Shown piece by piece: positions 26,766 through 36,072 of a stretch of DNA of 64,000 nt. Source of the DNA: Streptomyces sp. WMMC940 (GTDB lineage Bacteria > Actinomycetota > Actinomycetes > Streptomycetales > Streptomycetaceae); the NCBI RefSeq assembly GCF_027460265.1, contig NZ_JAPZBC010000001.1:4754001-4818000 (forward strand). The letters are read 5' to 3'. The first letter of the stretch is position 1, and each line of letters opens with the position of its first letter. The notes beneath the pieces were generated by a model, which did no database searches, had not been told where the DNA came from, and saw only the letters and a program-made list of their open reading frames with translations. The position numbers and the translations under genes were made by a program.

Positions 26766-27053
26766 TCAGGCGCCGCCGCTGGGGCTGTGCCGCACCTCGA
26801 ACCCCATGAGCCCCTCGGATTCCTCGTCGCTCACCTCCACCGCGCGCACATCGGCGGACGGCGGCCCTACTCGTGCCCACCGCACGAGCGTCGCGACGGC
26901 GTCGGGACCGCCCTCGAACACTGCCTCGACCCGTCCGTCGGTGAGGTTCCGCACCCAGCCGGCCACCCCGTGCTCCTCGGCGACCCGCCTGCACGTGTCC
27001 CGGTAGAAGACGCCCTGGACCAATCCGGAGACCACTACGCGCTTTCGCACCAT
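26766..27053 (-). CDS. acyP: Acylphosphatase
   Basis: 95 residues. The phosphate-binding loop SGLVQGVFYRD carries the catalytic arginine, and GWVRNLTDGRVEAVFEG carries the catalytic asparagine. It hydrolyses acyl phosphates such as acetyl phosphate. Length and motifs are normal for the family; it is monocistronic. Confidence 0.93.
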   Translation of the reverse strand: MVRKRVVVSGLVQGVFYRDTCRRVAEEHGVAGWVRNLTDGRVEAVFEGGPDAVATLVRWARVGPPSADVRAVEVSDEESEGLMGFEVRHSPSGGA

Positions 27054-27165
27054 GACTCCGGATCGTACGAGCCGGTGGGCCCCGCGCCCGGCGGCGACGC
27101 GTCGCGCGCGGCGGCACGGATACGCCCTCGCGGTCAGGCCCGTCGGGAACGGACCCCGGTGACCG

Positions 27166-27618
27166 TCAGGCCCACAGCTTGTACGTCACCTCGGGCGGCA
27201 GGTGCTCGGGCCTGCTACCGGGGAAACTGAGGTGGAGCTGCCCGTACCGCTGCTGATCGGGGTTCTTCTCCCACGCCTCCGGGCGCTCGAACCTGACGTT
27301 CACGGGGTACGAGTGGAATGTGCCCGCGGCGCAGTAGGGCTTGCAGTCGTTCACCACGTTCAGCCCCGTGGCCACGGCGGACGTCGGACCCCACGACGAC
27401 CACTTGAGCTCGGTCAGCCCACTGTTGCCGTCACCGCAGGCGATCAGGAACTCGCTCGGGCGCACCTGCGCCTTCATGAAGCAGTCCACCACCACGACCT
27501 CGTCACCGGGCTGTGCCGCCACGGAGGGGGACGCCGAGGCGGTCGCAGGTACAAGGCCTACTGCGAGCGACATCGCGGCGAACATCATGGCCGCGGTCCT
27601 CAGCTTGTGTGTCTGCAT
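27166..27618 (-). CDS. Small secreted protein, unknown function
   Basis: 150 residues from the ATG at 27618. The signal peptide (RTAAMMFAAMSLAVGLVPATASA) ends near residue 30. Four cysteines in the mature part (DCFMK, IACGDGN, NDCKPYCAAG) could form two disulfides. The IACGDGN-GLTEL-WSSWG pattern is found in secreted Streptomyces proteins of unknown role. No ribosome site is clear. Confidence 0.65.
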   Translation of the reverse strand: MQTHKLRTAAMMFAAMSLAVGLVPATASASPSVAAQPGDEVVVVDCFMKAQVRPSEFLIACGDGNSGLTELKWSSWGPTSAVATGLNVVNDCKPYCAAGTFHSYPVNVRFERPEAWEKNPDQQRYGQLHLSFPGSRPEHLPPEVTYKLWA

Positions 27619-27922
27619 GTGTGCTCCCAGCCGTCTCTCCCCGAGCCACCCGGCCCACCGTCCCCACGCACCCCTACCGCCCAGGGCGGCCCCGTACCCC
27701 ACGGCGCATCCCGACAGGCGCTCCCGACCTCCTTCGAACGGTGCTTCTGTATCGACGCTACGACCGCGCCGGGGGACCCACCACTTACAGGGGTAACAAC
27801 CGCACGGAGCGGAACGCGCGCCCGGCCACTCTTGGCTGGTCGAGGGGCGGGGAGACGCCAGGAGGCGCCGGCTGCCGTGAGCGACTGCTGAGTGCGCCTG
27901 TGTGCGCTGAGTCGGCCGGAGG
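27619..27922. other. 304-base gap, no feature seen
   Basis: Between the start of the small secreted protein and the end of the large helicase gene. It must hold the promoter of the secreted-protein gene, but I see no clear box, hairpin or short gene. Confidence 0.5.
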
Positions 27923-30900
27923 TCAGTTCGCGGCGATGGCCGAGTAGGTCCAGACGTCGGCAGGCATCTGACGCTGAAGCCTCCACGTGATGCCCATCGG
28001 CTTGCTTCCCTTGTGCGTCACGTAGTCCGCGGGGCCGAGGAGCAGCCAGGGCTGGGGTCCGCCGATGTCCGTCTTCTTGTAGCGGCGGACGAAGAGGAGG
28101 ACGTGGCTTCCCAGCTCCTTGTGCGTCCTATAGCGAATGCCGGTGGGGGAGGTGTCCGAGGTCTGGTTCTGGGACTCCCAGTGGAAAAGGGACTCGTTCA
28201 GGGCGTAGTCCCGGTAGCGGGTCCGGGGGGAGAAGTCCTTCTCGTCCTTTTCCAGCGTGATCAGTAGAGCGTCGGTTCGTGTGCTCTCGCACCACTTGAC
28301 GCCCTCACGGAAGTGGCCTGGCATGAAACCGCCTATATGGGACTGGCCCAGGGCAGGGAGGATCTCCTCGCGGCTGTAGGAAGCGTGCACCGTGAGGGGG
28401 ACGCCGCCAAGGTCGCCGAGGAGGGGGATGGGGACGTGGTCCGCCTGGTCGAGGACGTAGGCCAGGACCTGGCGGAGTTCGCTTCGGAAGTCATGGCGGG
28501 GACCCAGCGAGTCGAAGGCCTCCTGGTACGTGCGGAAGCCTCCGAGGGGCCAGAGCGAGAAGAAGAGCATGCGTGCGTATGCCTGGCCGAGGCCATCAAG
28601 CTCGTCGTACCGGGGGGCGTCGTCCTCGAGGAGGCTCGTATACGCCGCGACGCGGTGTGGGTCGTCGATGTGAAGGAAGGCGGGCACTCTTCTGAGAAGT
28701 GCGTCCTCCCCCTCGGCCGCAGGCGTGGAGAGCAGGTCGGCGCGGCGCAGGAGGCCGGTCCAGGAGTTTCCGCTACCTCTGTAGAGCTCCTTGACGTCCC
28801 GGCCGCTCTCCTTGAGGTAGCCGGAGAGGCGAGGCTCCGCGTGCTGTCTGACCTCCCGTGCCAGTTGTGTGACGTTGATGCTGATCTGGCTGCGGATGTT
28901 GCCGATGACGGTGTTCTTGGCCTTGGGCTCAAGAATGATCTGGCAGCCGGAGGGAAGGGTCGGGAAATCGCGCTCGATACCGGCCAGTAGGCGGCCGCGC
29001 GTCAGATTGGTCAGCGCCTGGAACTGCTGCTCGAAGCGGAACTCCTTGCGGTGCTGGCCGATGAAGTCGAGAACGGTCAGCACGGCTTTGCTCTCGGTTC
29101 GGCGCAGTCCCCGCCCGAGCTGCTGCAGAAACACGGTTGCGCTTGATGTGGGGCGCAAGAGCAGGAGCGTGTCGACGTCCGGGATGTCCAGGCCCTCGTT
29201 GAAGAGGTCGACCGAGAAGATGACCTGCAACTCTCCGGACTTCAGTGAGTCCAGCGCGGCCTTTCGGTCCCTTCGGGGGGACTCGCCCGACAGCGCCACG
29301 GCTTTGAGGCCGGCGTGCGAGAAGACGTCGGCCATGAAGCGGGCGTGGGAGACCGACACGCAGAACCCCAGGGCACGCATGGACGCCGGGTCCGAGACTT
29401 TGTCCATGACGGCCCGTACCACGAGGCGTGCTCTAGCGTCGTCACCGGTGAAGAGGGTGCTCAGCTCCGATAGGTCGTACGAGCCGCGCTTCCACGCAAC
29501 GGCGCTCAAATCGGTGTTGTCGGTCACGCCGAAGTAGTGGAACGGGCTCAGCAGTTCATTCTCCAGCGCCTCCCACAGCCTCATCTCCGCCGCGATGCGG
29601 CCGTTGAAGAACTCGTCCTGGACGTTGCGTCCGTCCATCCGCTCCGGCGTCGCGGTCAAGCCGAGCAGTTGGCGAGGAGTGAAGTAGTCGATGATCTTCC
29701 GATAGGTCGAAGACACCCCGTGGTGGAACTCGTCGATGACGATGACGTCGAAGTGGTCCGGTGGGAAGCGCTCGAGACGCCGGGTGCTGAGGGACTGAAC
29801 GCTGGCGAAGACGTGGTTCCAATCGCTGGGAACGAGGTTGCTGTGCAGTTCCTCCCCGAAGTTCGCATCGACGAGTACGTCCTGGTACGTGCGGAGCGAC
29901 TGCCGGAGGATCTCCTGGCGATGAGCGACGAAGAGAAGTCGCAGATCTGGTCCGTACTTCTCCCGTAGGCGCTTGAAGTCCAGGGCGGCCATGACCGTCT
30001 TGCCGGTGCCGGTCGCGGCGACCAAGAGGTTGCGGTCGCGTCCGTGGAGTTCACGCTCCACTTCAAGGCGTTCCAGCATGTCCCGTTGGTGTGGGTAGGG
30101 GCGTACCTCCAGCCCGGAGAGTGTGAGATGGCGGTCCTCGGCGCTGCGGGTTCGGCGGCCCGCCTGCAGGAGCGCGTCGTCGAGACGCGTGGCGTCCCGC
30201 ACGGGGTCGTACGGCTCGAATGCCGGATCGCTCCAGTAGGAGTCGAAGGTCGCCTCGAACTTGCGCAGCACGTCCGGGGTGGCGACGGAGGAGAGGCGGA
30301 CGTTCCACTCCAGTCCGTCGAGGAGCGCGGCCTTCGACAAGTTGGAACTGCCCACGTATGCCGTGTCGTAGCCGCTGTTCCGGCGGAAGAGCCAGGCCTT
30401 GGCATGGAGGCGGGTGGAGCGCAGCTCGTAGTTGACCTTGATCTGGGCGCTGAATTTCTGAACCAGTCTGTCCAGAGCGCGCCGTTCGGTGGCACCGATG
30501 TAGGTGGTCGTGAGGACGCGAATGGGCACGCTGCGAGCGTGAGCGGCTTCCAGGGACCGCTCGATGACGCGAAGTCCGTGCCACTTCACGAAGGCGCAGA
30601 GCAGGTCGACGCTGTCAGCCGTCGCCAGTTCGGCCCGCAACTCGAAACCGAGGCTCGGGTCCTCGGGGGAGTTGGTGATGAGTGCCGTGTCGGACAGGGG
30701 CGTCGCCGGGCGGATGGCGTACACGCCCTCGGCTTCCTTCTCGGCGACTGCGAGCAACTGTCTGGGGCCTTCGGCGATGAGGTCGACCCACTCACGAGCC
30801 CCGTCCACGGTGTTCATGGCTTCGAGGATGTGGTTCGCCGCGTGCACCCGGTCTGCTGCGGGCAGCCGTTCCAGCACCAGCCTGGTCGTCTCCGCCACAT

Positions 30901-31063
30901 GACGAGCGATCACGTGGGGCGATGATTCGGGCCCCACGAGGTCGTCGATCGCGTGCCACTGGCCGTCCGCTCCCAGATCCTTGAGCCGGTTCTCCAGTCG
31001 CAAAGTGATCAACTGCTCGTAGAGCCCGGCAACTGGCGGCCCGGCGTTCACCGGCCTCGTCAT
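27923..31063 (-). CDS. PLD nuclease-SF2 helicase-DUF3427 protein, candidate defence gene
   Basis: 1046 residues from the ATG at 31063, with GGGAGGG seven bases ahead. Domain order: a phospholipase-D-type nuclease (about 100-290; HAKAWLFRRNSG...VGSSNLSKAAL), an SF2 helicase (about 325-760; ATGTGKT, VIDEFHHG, LTATPERMDG, LGRGLRRTE), then a DUF3427 region ending SHVLLFVRRYKKTD. This architecture resembles restriction motor subunits and occurs in genomic islands, so a stand-alone antiphage or DNA-processing role is likely but not shown. Codon use is visibly less GC-rich than neighbouring genes, a sign of acquisition. No methylase is adjacent. Confidence 0.85.
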   Translation of the reverse strand: MTRPVNAGPPVAGLYEQLITLRLENRLKDLGADGQWHAIDDLVGPESSPHVIARHVAETTRLVLERLPAADRVHAANHILEAMNTVDGAREWVDLIAEGPRQLLAVAEKEAEGVYAIRPATPLSDTALITNSPEDPSLGFELRAELATADSVDLLCAFVKWHGLRVIERSLEAAHARSVPIRVLTTTYIGATERRALDRLVQKFSAQIKVNYELRSTRLHAKAWLFRRNSGYDTAYVGSSNLSKAALLDGLEWNVRLSSVATPDVLRKFEATFDSYWSDPAFEPYDPVRDATRLDDALLQAGRRTRSAEDRHLTLSGLEVRPYPHQRDMLERLEVERELHGRDRNLLVAATGTGKTVMAALDFKRLREKYGPDLRLLFVAHRQEILRQSLRTYQDVLVDANFGEELHSNLVPSDWNHVFASVQSLSTRRLERFPPDHFDVIVIDEFHHGVSSTYRKIIDYFTPRQLLGLTATPERMDGRNVQDEFFNGRIAAEMRLWEALENELLSPFHYFGVTDNTDLSAVAWKRGSYDLSELSTLFTGDDARARLVVRAVMDKVSDPASMRALGFCVSVSHARFMADVFSHAGLKAVALSGESPRRDRKAALDSLKSGELQVIFSVDLFNEGLDIPDVDTLLLLRPTSSATVFLQQLGRGLRRTESKAVLTVLDFIGQHRKEFRFEQQFQALTNLTRGRLLAGIERDFPTLPSGCQIILEPKAKNTVIGNIRSQISINVTQLAREVRQHAEPRLSGYLKESGRDVKELYRGSGNSWTGLLRRADLLSTPAAEGEDALLRRVPAFLHIDDPHRVAAYTSLLEDDAPRYDELDGLGQAYARMLFFSLWPLGGFRTYQEAFDSLGPRHDFRSELRQVLAYVLDQADHVPIPLLGDLGGVPLTVHASYSREEILPALGQSHIGGFMPGHFREGVKWCESTRTDALLITLEKDEKDFSPRTRYRDYALNESLFHWESQNQTSDTSPTGIRYRTHKELGSHVLLFVRRYKKTDIGGPQPWLLLGPADYVTHKGSKPMGITWRLQRQMPADVWTYSAIAAN

Positions 31064-31119
31064 CTGATTCCCTCCCCTGTGACCCCCTTCCCGGAGATAC
31101 CACCGACCACCGACAGGGA

Positions 31120-32124
31120 TCAGGGCCTGGCCAACCCGTGGCACCCCCCGTAGGCCGCCCTCGACCCGCACCAGCACAGTGCCCCCTTCGTCGGGGGCCA
31201 TGGCGTCGCCTTGCCGCGGGCCGCCAGTGTCGTGGCGTACTGGGGGAGGAGCGAGGCGTCCGCGGGGGAGGTGGCCTCCGAAGCGGCGAAGGCCTCGTAG
31301 GAGGGGACCGTGCCCGTGACGATGCCGAGGTTGCCCGTGCCCGTCGCCGCGAGGTCGCGGAGGGCGGACTCGATGGCGGTGAGATGGGCGTCGTGGGTCG
31401 GGTACTCCGAGGCCAGCGAGGGGTACGTGCCGAGGAGTTCGGTCAGCTCCGGGGCCGGCCAGTGGAGGACCGCGACCGGGAAGGGGCGGGACAGCGCGGC
31501 CCGGTAGGTGCCCAGCTCGGAGCGGAGACGGTCGATCTCGGCGCGGAGCTCCGCGGGGTCCGAGGAGCCGAGGGCCCACAGGCGCTTGGGGTCGTGGAGT
31601 TCGTCCAGGGGGACGGCCGCCGCGTGGAGGCGGTCGGCGAGGGTGTCCCAGTCGTCGTGCGGCAGCGCCAGGAGGCGGCGCACGCGGTGGCGGCCCGTCA
31701 GGAGGGACTGGGTCGAGTAGGAGGTCTCCTCGTCCGGGGCGATGAGCCGGGTGACCGCCTCGGTGAAGGTGGAGTGGGCCGCGTCGAGTTCGTCGTGGGC
31801 CTCCAGCGTCTCGGCGATGATCTCCCACGGTGCCGCGTCGTCCGGGGCCGCCGTGCGGATGCCGTCGATGAGCGTGCGTGCCTCCGCCTCGTGGCCGTAC
31901 TCCCACAGGTTGGCCGCCTGGAGCGCCTTGATCAGGTGCGAGTCGTCCGGATCGTCGGCGAGGAGGCTGTCGTACAGGCCGCTCGCGCGGGCCCGGTCGC
32001 CGGAGAGCTCCAGATGTGCCGCGGCCTGGAGCAGCAGCGGTTCACGGTCCTCCGGGTACTGCTCCGCTGTGCGCAGCAGGCGCTCGGCTTCGGCGGTGTG
32101 GTCGGCAGGAGTGTCGGGGCGCAT
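31120..32124 (-). CDS. TPR-like protein with C-terminal SEC-C zinc motif
   Basis: 334 residues from the ATG at 32124; TACGGT seven bases ahead suggests a leaderless mRNA. The first 150 residues are TPR-like helices (AERLLRTAEQYPEDREPLLLQAAAHLELSGD). The end, CWCGSRAAYGGCHG, is a SEC-C type zinc-binding motif as in SecA. It lies 56 bases upstream of the helicase on the same strand and might share its transcript. Function is unknown. Confidence 0.75.
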   Translation of the reverse strand: MRPDTPADHTAEAERLLRTAEQYPEDREPLLLQAAAHLELSGDRARASGLYDSLLADDPDDSHLIKALQAANLWEYGHEAEARTLIDGIRTAAPDDAAPWEIIAETLEAHDELDAAHSTFTEAVTRLIAPDEETSYSTQSLLTGRHRVRRLLALPHDDWDTLADRLHAAAVPLDELHDPKRLWALGSSDPAELRAEIDRLRSELGTYRAALSRPFPVAVLHWPAPELTELLGTYPSLASEYPTHDAHLTAIESALRDLAATGTGNLGIVTGTVPSYEAFAASEATSPADASLLPQYATTLAARGKATPWPPTKGALCWCGSRAAYGGCHGLARP

Positions 32125-32190
32125 GCAGCACACCGTACTGCTGTACGGGGCCTCGCAGGGGCCTGGTGACTTGGAGGGGCCGCCCCTATC

Positions 32191-33033
32191 GTGCGCCCCG
32201 TGCGGGAGCGGAGGCCGCGGCGGGGAGCCGGGCGGACACCTGTGGTCGTACAGGGGCGGCGGACCCGGTCGGGCCGGGCGGGCGCCCGGGGCGGGCTCGC
32301 CCGCGCGCTCTGGGCCGGTGCCGAGATCACCGTGACCCTGGGCGTCGTGGTGCTCCTGCTCGTCGCGCACCAGCTCTGGTGGACCAACCGGCAGGCCAAG
32401 GAGGGCGCCGCACGGCAGGTCGAGGCCCTGGAGCGGGAGTGGGTACGGACGCCCGGGCCGGATGCCGGGGCCGGGTCGGGCGACGGCACCGGCCCGGACG
32501 CCGGTGCGGGGCAGGCCGCCCCGGACCGGGGTGCACCGGGCCCCGGCGGTGGGAGGGGCTCCCGGGAGGCCGCGCCCGGCCGGGACCAGGCGTACGCCGT
32601 GCTGCGCATCCCGCGGCTCGGTGTCGTCGCGCCCGTCGCGCGGGGGGTCGCCAGGCGGGGTGTGCTGGACAAGGGGTACGTCGGGCACTATCCGCGGACG
32701 GCGCAGCCGGGGCAGGCGGGCAACTTCGCGGTCGCGGGGCACCGCAACTCCCATGGCGAGCCGTTCCGGTACATCAACCGGCTGCGCAAGGGCGACCGGA
32801 TCGAGGTGGAGACCCGCACGGGCGTCTTCACCTATGTGGTGGACCAGCAACTGCCCCGGACGTCCGCGCGCGACGGCGGGGTGATCGCGGCCGTGCCGCG
32901 GAGTGCGGTCCGGCCCGGTTACGGGTACGGCGAGCCCGGCCGTTACGTGACGCTGACGACGTGCACGCCCGAGTACACGTCCGAGTACCGGCTGGTGGTG
33001 TGGGGAAAGCTCGCCGCGACGCGGCCCCGGTGA
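32191..33033 (+). CDS. Class E sortase
   Basis: 280 residues. After a basic tail, one membrane helix (VTLGVVVLLLVAHQLWW, about residues 48-64) and a Gly/Pro linker lead to the sortase barrel. Catalytic residues are visible: H184 in VAGHRNSHGE, C258 in TLTTCTPEYT and R267 in SEYRLVVWG. Class E sortases of Streptomyces anchor proteins with LAxTG signals; a LAATG protein is encoded at 38555. Start by GTG; no clear ribosome site. Confidence 0.88.
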   Translation: MRPVRERRPRRGAGRTPVVVQGRRTRSGRAGARGGLARALWAGAEITVTLGVVVLLLVAHQLWWTNRQAKEGAARQVEALEREWVRTPGPDAGAGSGDGTGPDAGAGQAAPDRGAPGPGGGRGSREAAPGRDQAYAVLRIPRLGVVAPVARGVARRGVLDKGYVGHYPRTAQPGQAGNFAVAGHRNSHGEPFRYINRLRKGDRIEVETRTGVFTYVVDQQLPRTSARDGGVIAAVPRSAVRPGYGYGEPGRYVTLTTCTPEYTSEYRLVVWGKLAATRPR

Positions 33034-33265
33034 TCCACGCGCCGTGTCGCGCGACCCGGGCCCGGCCGGCCGTGGTGCTCGCGGAGGCCCGCCCGTCGCC
33101 GGACGCCGGTCCTCCCGCGGGCCGGGTGCGAGGTGCGTCGCCGAGGTTTTCCACAGGGAACCCGGAGGGCATTCCGCTCGTGTATAACGAATGGAGGTTC
33201 GTATCACTCGTACGGCAGCACGGCCACCGCTGCGAGCGGGGCGGGGAAGCAAGGGAGGGGCACGC

Positions 33266-33577
33266 ATGGCCGGTCAGACCTGGCGTGTGCTGAGGCCGCT
33301 CGCGCTGCTGCTCTTCATCCTCGTCGAGGTCTTCGTCGCCGGGGGCATCGGACTCTCCACCGCCGTGGCCCTCGCCGCCACCGCGGCGGCCGGTGCCGCG
33401 CTGGTCGCCTGTGCGCTGATCCTCTCGCGGGCGGTTCCGCGGGTGCCGGGCACCCGCATACGTACCGCGCTGCGTGATCGCGAGCAGCGCACGGCGTTCC
33501 TGCCGCAGCGCGATCCCGACTCCGCGGGCCGCTGCCGGCCCAGGGCTCCCGGTCGTCCCTCGACGACGGCCGCGTAG
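33266..33577 (+). CDS. Small membrane protein (DUF6412-like)
   Basis: 103 residues from the ATG at 33266 with GGGAGGGG ahead. Two hydrophobic helices (LALLLFILVEVFVAGGIGLST and LAATAAAGAALVACALILS) are followed by a basic polar tail with REQRTAFLPQRDPDSAGR. I believe this is the DUF6412 family. Its consistent place before a YidC-like gene suggests a shared envelope role. The 232 bases upstream contain no gene. Confidence 0.65.
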   Translation: MAGQTWRVLRPLALLLFILVEVFVAGGIGLSTAVALAATAAAGAALVACALILSRAVPRVPGTRIRTALRDREQRTAFLPQRDPDSAGRCRPRAPGRPSTTAA

Positions 33578-33695
33578 GGACGCCACCCCCCTCACCTTTC
33601 TCACACGCGTGCCCCTTCGGGGTCGTGTGTCCCTTCGCGGGTCGTCATGCCGACATATCCGTTCGTTCCGGCACGACGAGACCCGGAGGGCCTCC

Positions 33696-34451
33696 ATGTC
33701 CGCACTCCTGTCCCTGTTCGCTTCCCTGGTCGGTCTGCTCGCCGACCTGGTCCAGCCGCTGTTCCACACTTCCGCCACCGCCGCGGCGATCGTCCTGTTC
33801 ACCGCGCTGGTTCGGCTGGCCGTCCATCCGCTGTCCCGCGCGGCGGCGCGGGGGCAGAAGGAACGGGCCCGGCTCGCGCCGCAGATGGCCGAGCTGCGCA
33901 GGAAGCACGGAAAGGATCCGGAGCGGCTGCAGCGTGCCGTCCTGGAACTGCATACGAGGGAGAAGGTCTCGCCGCTGGCGGGCTGTCTGCCCGGGCTGCT
34001 GCAGCTGCCCGCGTTCTTCCTCATGTACCAGCTGTTCTCCAGCTCCCGGATCGGCGGAGAGGCGAACGAACTGCTCGGGCACGGCCTGTTCGGTGCCGAG
34101 CTGGGCGGTCGGTGGGCCGACGCGCTCGCGCAGGGCGGGGTGTTCGGGCCGGCCGGGTCGGTGTACCTCGCGGTGTTCGGGATCGTCGCCGTCGTGGCCA
34201 CGTTCACGTACGCGCGGACCAGGCGGCAGTCGGCGGCCGCCGGCCCGGCCCGGCCGGAGCAGGTGCTGCCGGGGATGGGCGCGATGACGAAGGTGCTGCC
34301 GCTGATGTCGTTCGCGACGCTGATCACCGTCGCCGTGGTGCCGCTGGCGGCGGCACTCTACGTGGTGACAAGCATGACGTGGAGTGCGGTGGAGAGGGCG
34401 TTCCTGTACCGGGACGCCCCGGCTGCCGGTGCGCTGACTACCGTCGGGTAA
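33696..34451 (+). CDS. YidC/Oxa1-family membrane insertase paralogue
   Basis: 251 residues with five hydrophobic segments. The core resembles YidC: TSATAAAIVLFTALVRLAVHPLSRAAARGQ (with an arginine in the first conserved helix), the cytoplasmic hairpin ERARLAPQMAELRRKHGKDPERLQRAVLELHTRE, and GCLPGLLQLPAFFLMYQLF. It is shorter than the main YidC, which in actinomycetes lies near the replication origin, so this is a second copy of unknown clients. GGAGGG stands before the ATG. Confidence 0.85.
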   Translation: MSALLSLFASLVGLLADLVQPLFHTSATAAAIVLFTALVRLAVHPLSRAAARGQKERARLAPQMAELRRKHGKDPERLQRAVLELHTREKVSPLAGCLPGLLQLPAFFLMYQLFSSSRIGGEANELLGHGLFGAELGGRWADALAQGGVFGPAGSVYLAVFGIVAVVATFTYARTRRQSAAAGPARPEQVLPGMGAMTKVLPLMSFATLITVAVVPLAAALYVVTSMTWSAVERAFLYRDAPAAGALTTVG

Positions 34452-34601
34452 CGGTCCAGGTTGTGAACAGGGTCTTGCAGGCTGTCCCGGACTCTTGGAG
34501 GATCAGCCAAACCTCCGATGAGCCGCACATTCCCCTCCGCCGCACGCGGGGACTCCTCAAGCGGGGCCACCTCGACGCCAGGGACCACAGGGAGAACAGA
34601 G

Positions 34602-35462
34602 ATGAAGCTGCTGCGTGTCGGTGAAGCGGGTTTTGAACGGCCCGCGCTGCTCGACCGGGACGGGACGACCCTGCGGGACCTGTCGGGACTGGTGCCGGAC
34701 ATCGACGGGGCGCTGCTCGCCGACGAGGACGCGCTCGGCCGGATCAGGTCGGCCGCGGAGGCCGGGGAGCTCCCGGTGCTCGACGCCGCCGGGGAGCGGA
34801 TCGGCGCGCCGGTCGCCCGTGTCGGCAAGGTCGTGTGCATCGGGCTGAACTACCACGACCACGCGGCGGAGACCGGCGCTGCGCCCCCGGCCGAGCCCGT
34901 CGTCTTCCTCAAGGCGTCGGACACGGTCGTCGGTCCCGACGACACCGTCCTCGTGCCGCGCAACAGCGAGAAGACGGACTGGGAGGTGGAGCTCGCGGTG
35001 GTCGTCGGGCGTACCGCGCGCCGTCTGGAGTCCGACGAGGAGGCGCTGGCGCACATCGCCGGGTACGCCGTCGCGCACGACGTATCGGAGCGGGAGTTCC
35101 AGATCGAGCGCGGCGGCACCTGGGACAAGGGCAAGAACTGCGAGACGTTCAACCCGCTGGGGCCCTGGCTGGTGACCCGGGACGAGGTGCCGGACCCGCA
35201 GGCGCTGTCCCTGAGGCTCTGGGTCAACGGTGAGCTGAAGCAGAACGGCTCCACCGCCGACCAGATCTTCCCGGTCGCCGAAGTGGTCCGGTACGTCAGC
35301 CAGTTCATGACCCTGTACCCGGGGGACGTCGTCAACACCGGTACGCCCGCCGGTGTGGCGATGGGGCAGCCGGAGCCCAAGCCGTATCTGCGGGCCGGTG
35401 ATGTCGTCGAGTTGGAGATCGAAGGGCTCGGACGCCAGCGCCAGGTGCTGAAGGACGCTTAG
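34602..35462 (+). CDS. Fumarylacetoacetate hydrolase-family protein
   Basis: 286 residues from the ATG at 34602 (GGGAGAAC ahead); an ATG at 34518 lacks support. The FAH fold is clear: GLNYHDHAAETGA, EKTDWEVELAVVVG, GYAVAHDVSEREFQ, KNCETFNPLGPW and NTGTPAGVAMG, with the acidic metal ligands in EVELAVV and the upstream motif. Members hydrolyse or decarboxylate 2-oxo acids; the exact substrate is open. Confidence 0.9.
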   Translation: MKLLRVGEAGFERPALLDRDGTTLRDLSGLVPDIDGALLADEDALGRIRSAAEAGELPVLDAAGERIGAPVARVGKVVCIGLNYHDHAAETGAAPPAEPVVFLKASDTVVGPDDTVLVPRNSEKTDWEVELAVVVGRTARRLESDEEALAHIAGYAVAHDVSEREFQIERGGTWDKGKNCETFNPLGPWLVTRDEVPDPQALSLRLWVNGELKQNGSTADQIFPVAEVVRYVSQFMTLYPGDVVNTGTPAGVAMGQPEPKPYLRAGDVVELEIEGLGRQRQVLKDA

Positions 35463-35546
35463 GCCGCACGGTCGGGGAGCCGTGGGGAGGCGCCGCACGG
35501 GCAGGGGCGAGGAGGAGGGGAAGAGCGGGGCGAGGAGGAGAAGGGT

Positions 35547-35581
35547 CGCGGAGGGGGTGCGGGGGATTCACCCCCTCCGCG
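35547..35581. terminator. 13-bp hairpin between convergent FAH and heme-domain genes
   Basis: CGCGGAGGGGGTG pairs perfectly with CACCCCCTCCGCG around nine bases. Confidence 0.75.
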
Positions 35582-35586
35582 GGTCC

Positions 35587-36072
35587 TCAGGAGGCGAGGA
35601 GGCGCTCCAGCGCCTCCACCACCATTGCGTGGTCCTCGACCTGCGGAAGGCCGGAGACCGTGACCGTGCCGATGACGCCGGCGCCCTCGACGCGGACCGG
35701 GAACGATCCGCCGTGCGCCGCGTACCGGTCGGGATCGAGCCGGGAGGACTCCTCGAATGTCGTGCCCTTGGCGCGGAACCTGCTGCCGACGAGGAGCGAG
35801 CTCTCGCCGTAGCGCTCGACGACCCGCCGCTTGCGGTCGATCCAGGCGTCGTTGTCCGCCGACGACCCGGGGAGAGCACAGTGGAAGAGCTGCTGGCCGC
35901 CGCGACGGATGTCGATCGCGACCGGCGCCTGCCGCTCGCGCGCCAGGTCGGCCAGCGCCGAGCCGAGGGCCCAGGCGTCGTCGTGGGTGAACCGGCGCAG
36001 CGTCAGACGCTCTTCCTGCGCCTCGAGCACGGCTATCCCGGGGAAGCCGGGCTGTGCGCCGCCGCCGCTCAT
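35587..36072 (-). CDS. UPF0303/GlcG-HbpS-type heme-degrading domain protein
   Basis: 161 residues; a single domain of the GlcG/HbpS-like fold with LARERQAPVAIDIRRGGQQLFH and AAHGGSFPVRVEG. Its ATG overlaps the stop of the oxidoreductase gene (ATGA), so the two are translated together. Homologues are annotated as heme-degrading domain proteins; the enzymatic role is uncertain. Confidence 0.78.
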   Translation of the reverse strand: MSGGGAQPGFPGIAVLEAQEERLTLRRFTHDDAWALGSALADLARERQAPVAIDIRRGGQQLFHCALPGSSADNDAWIDRKRRVVERYGESSLLVGSRFRAKGTTFEESSRLDPDRYAAHGGSFPVRVEGAGVIGTVTVSGLPQVEDHAMVVEALERLLAS

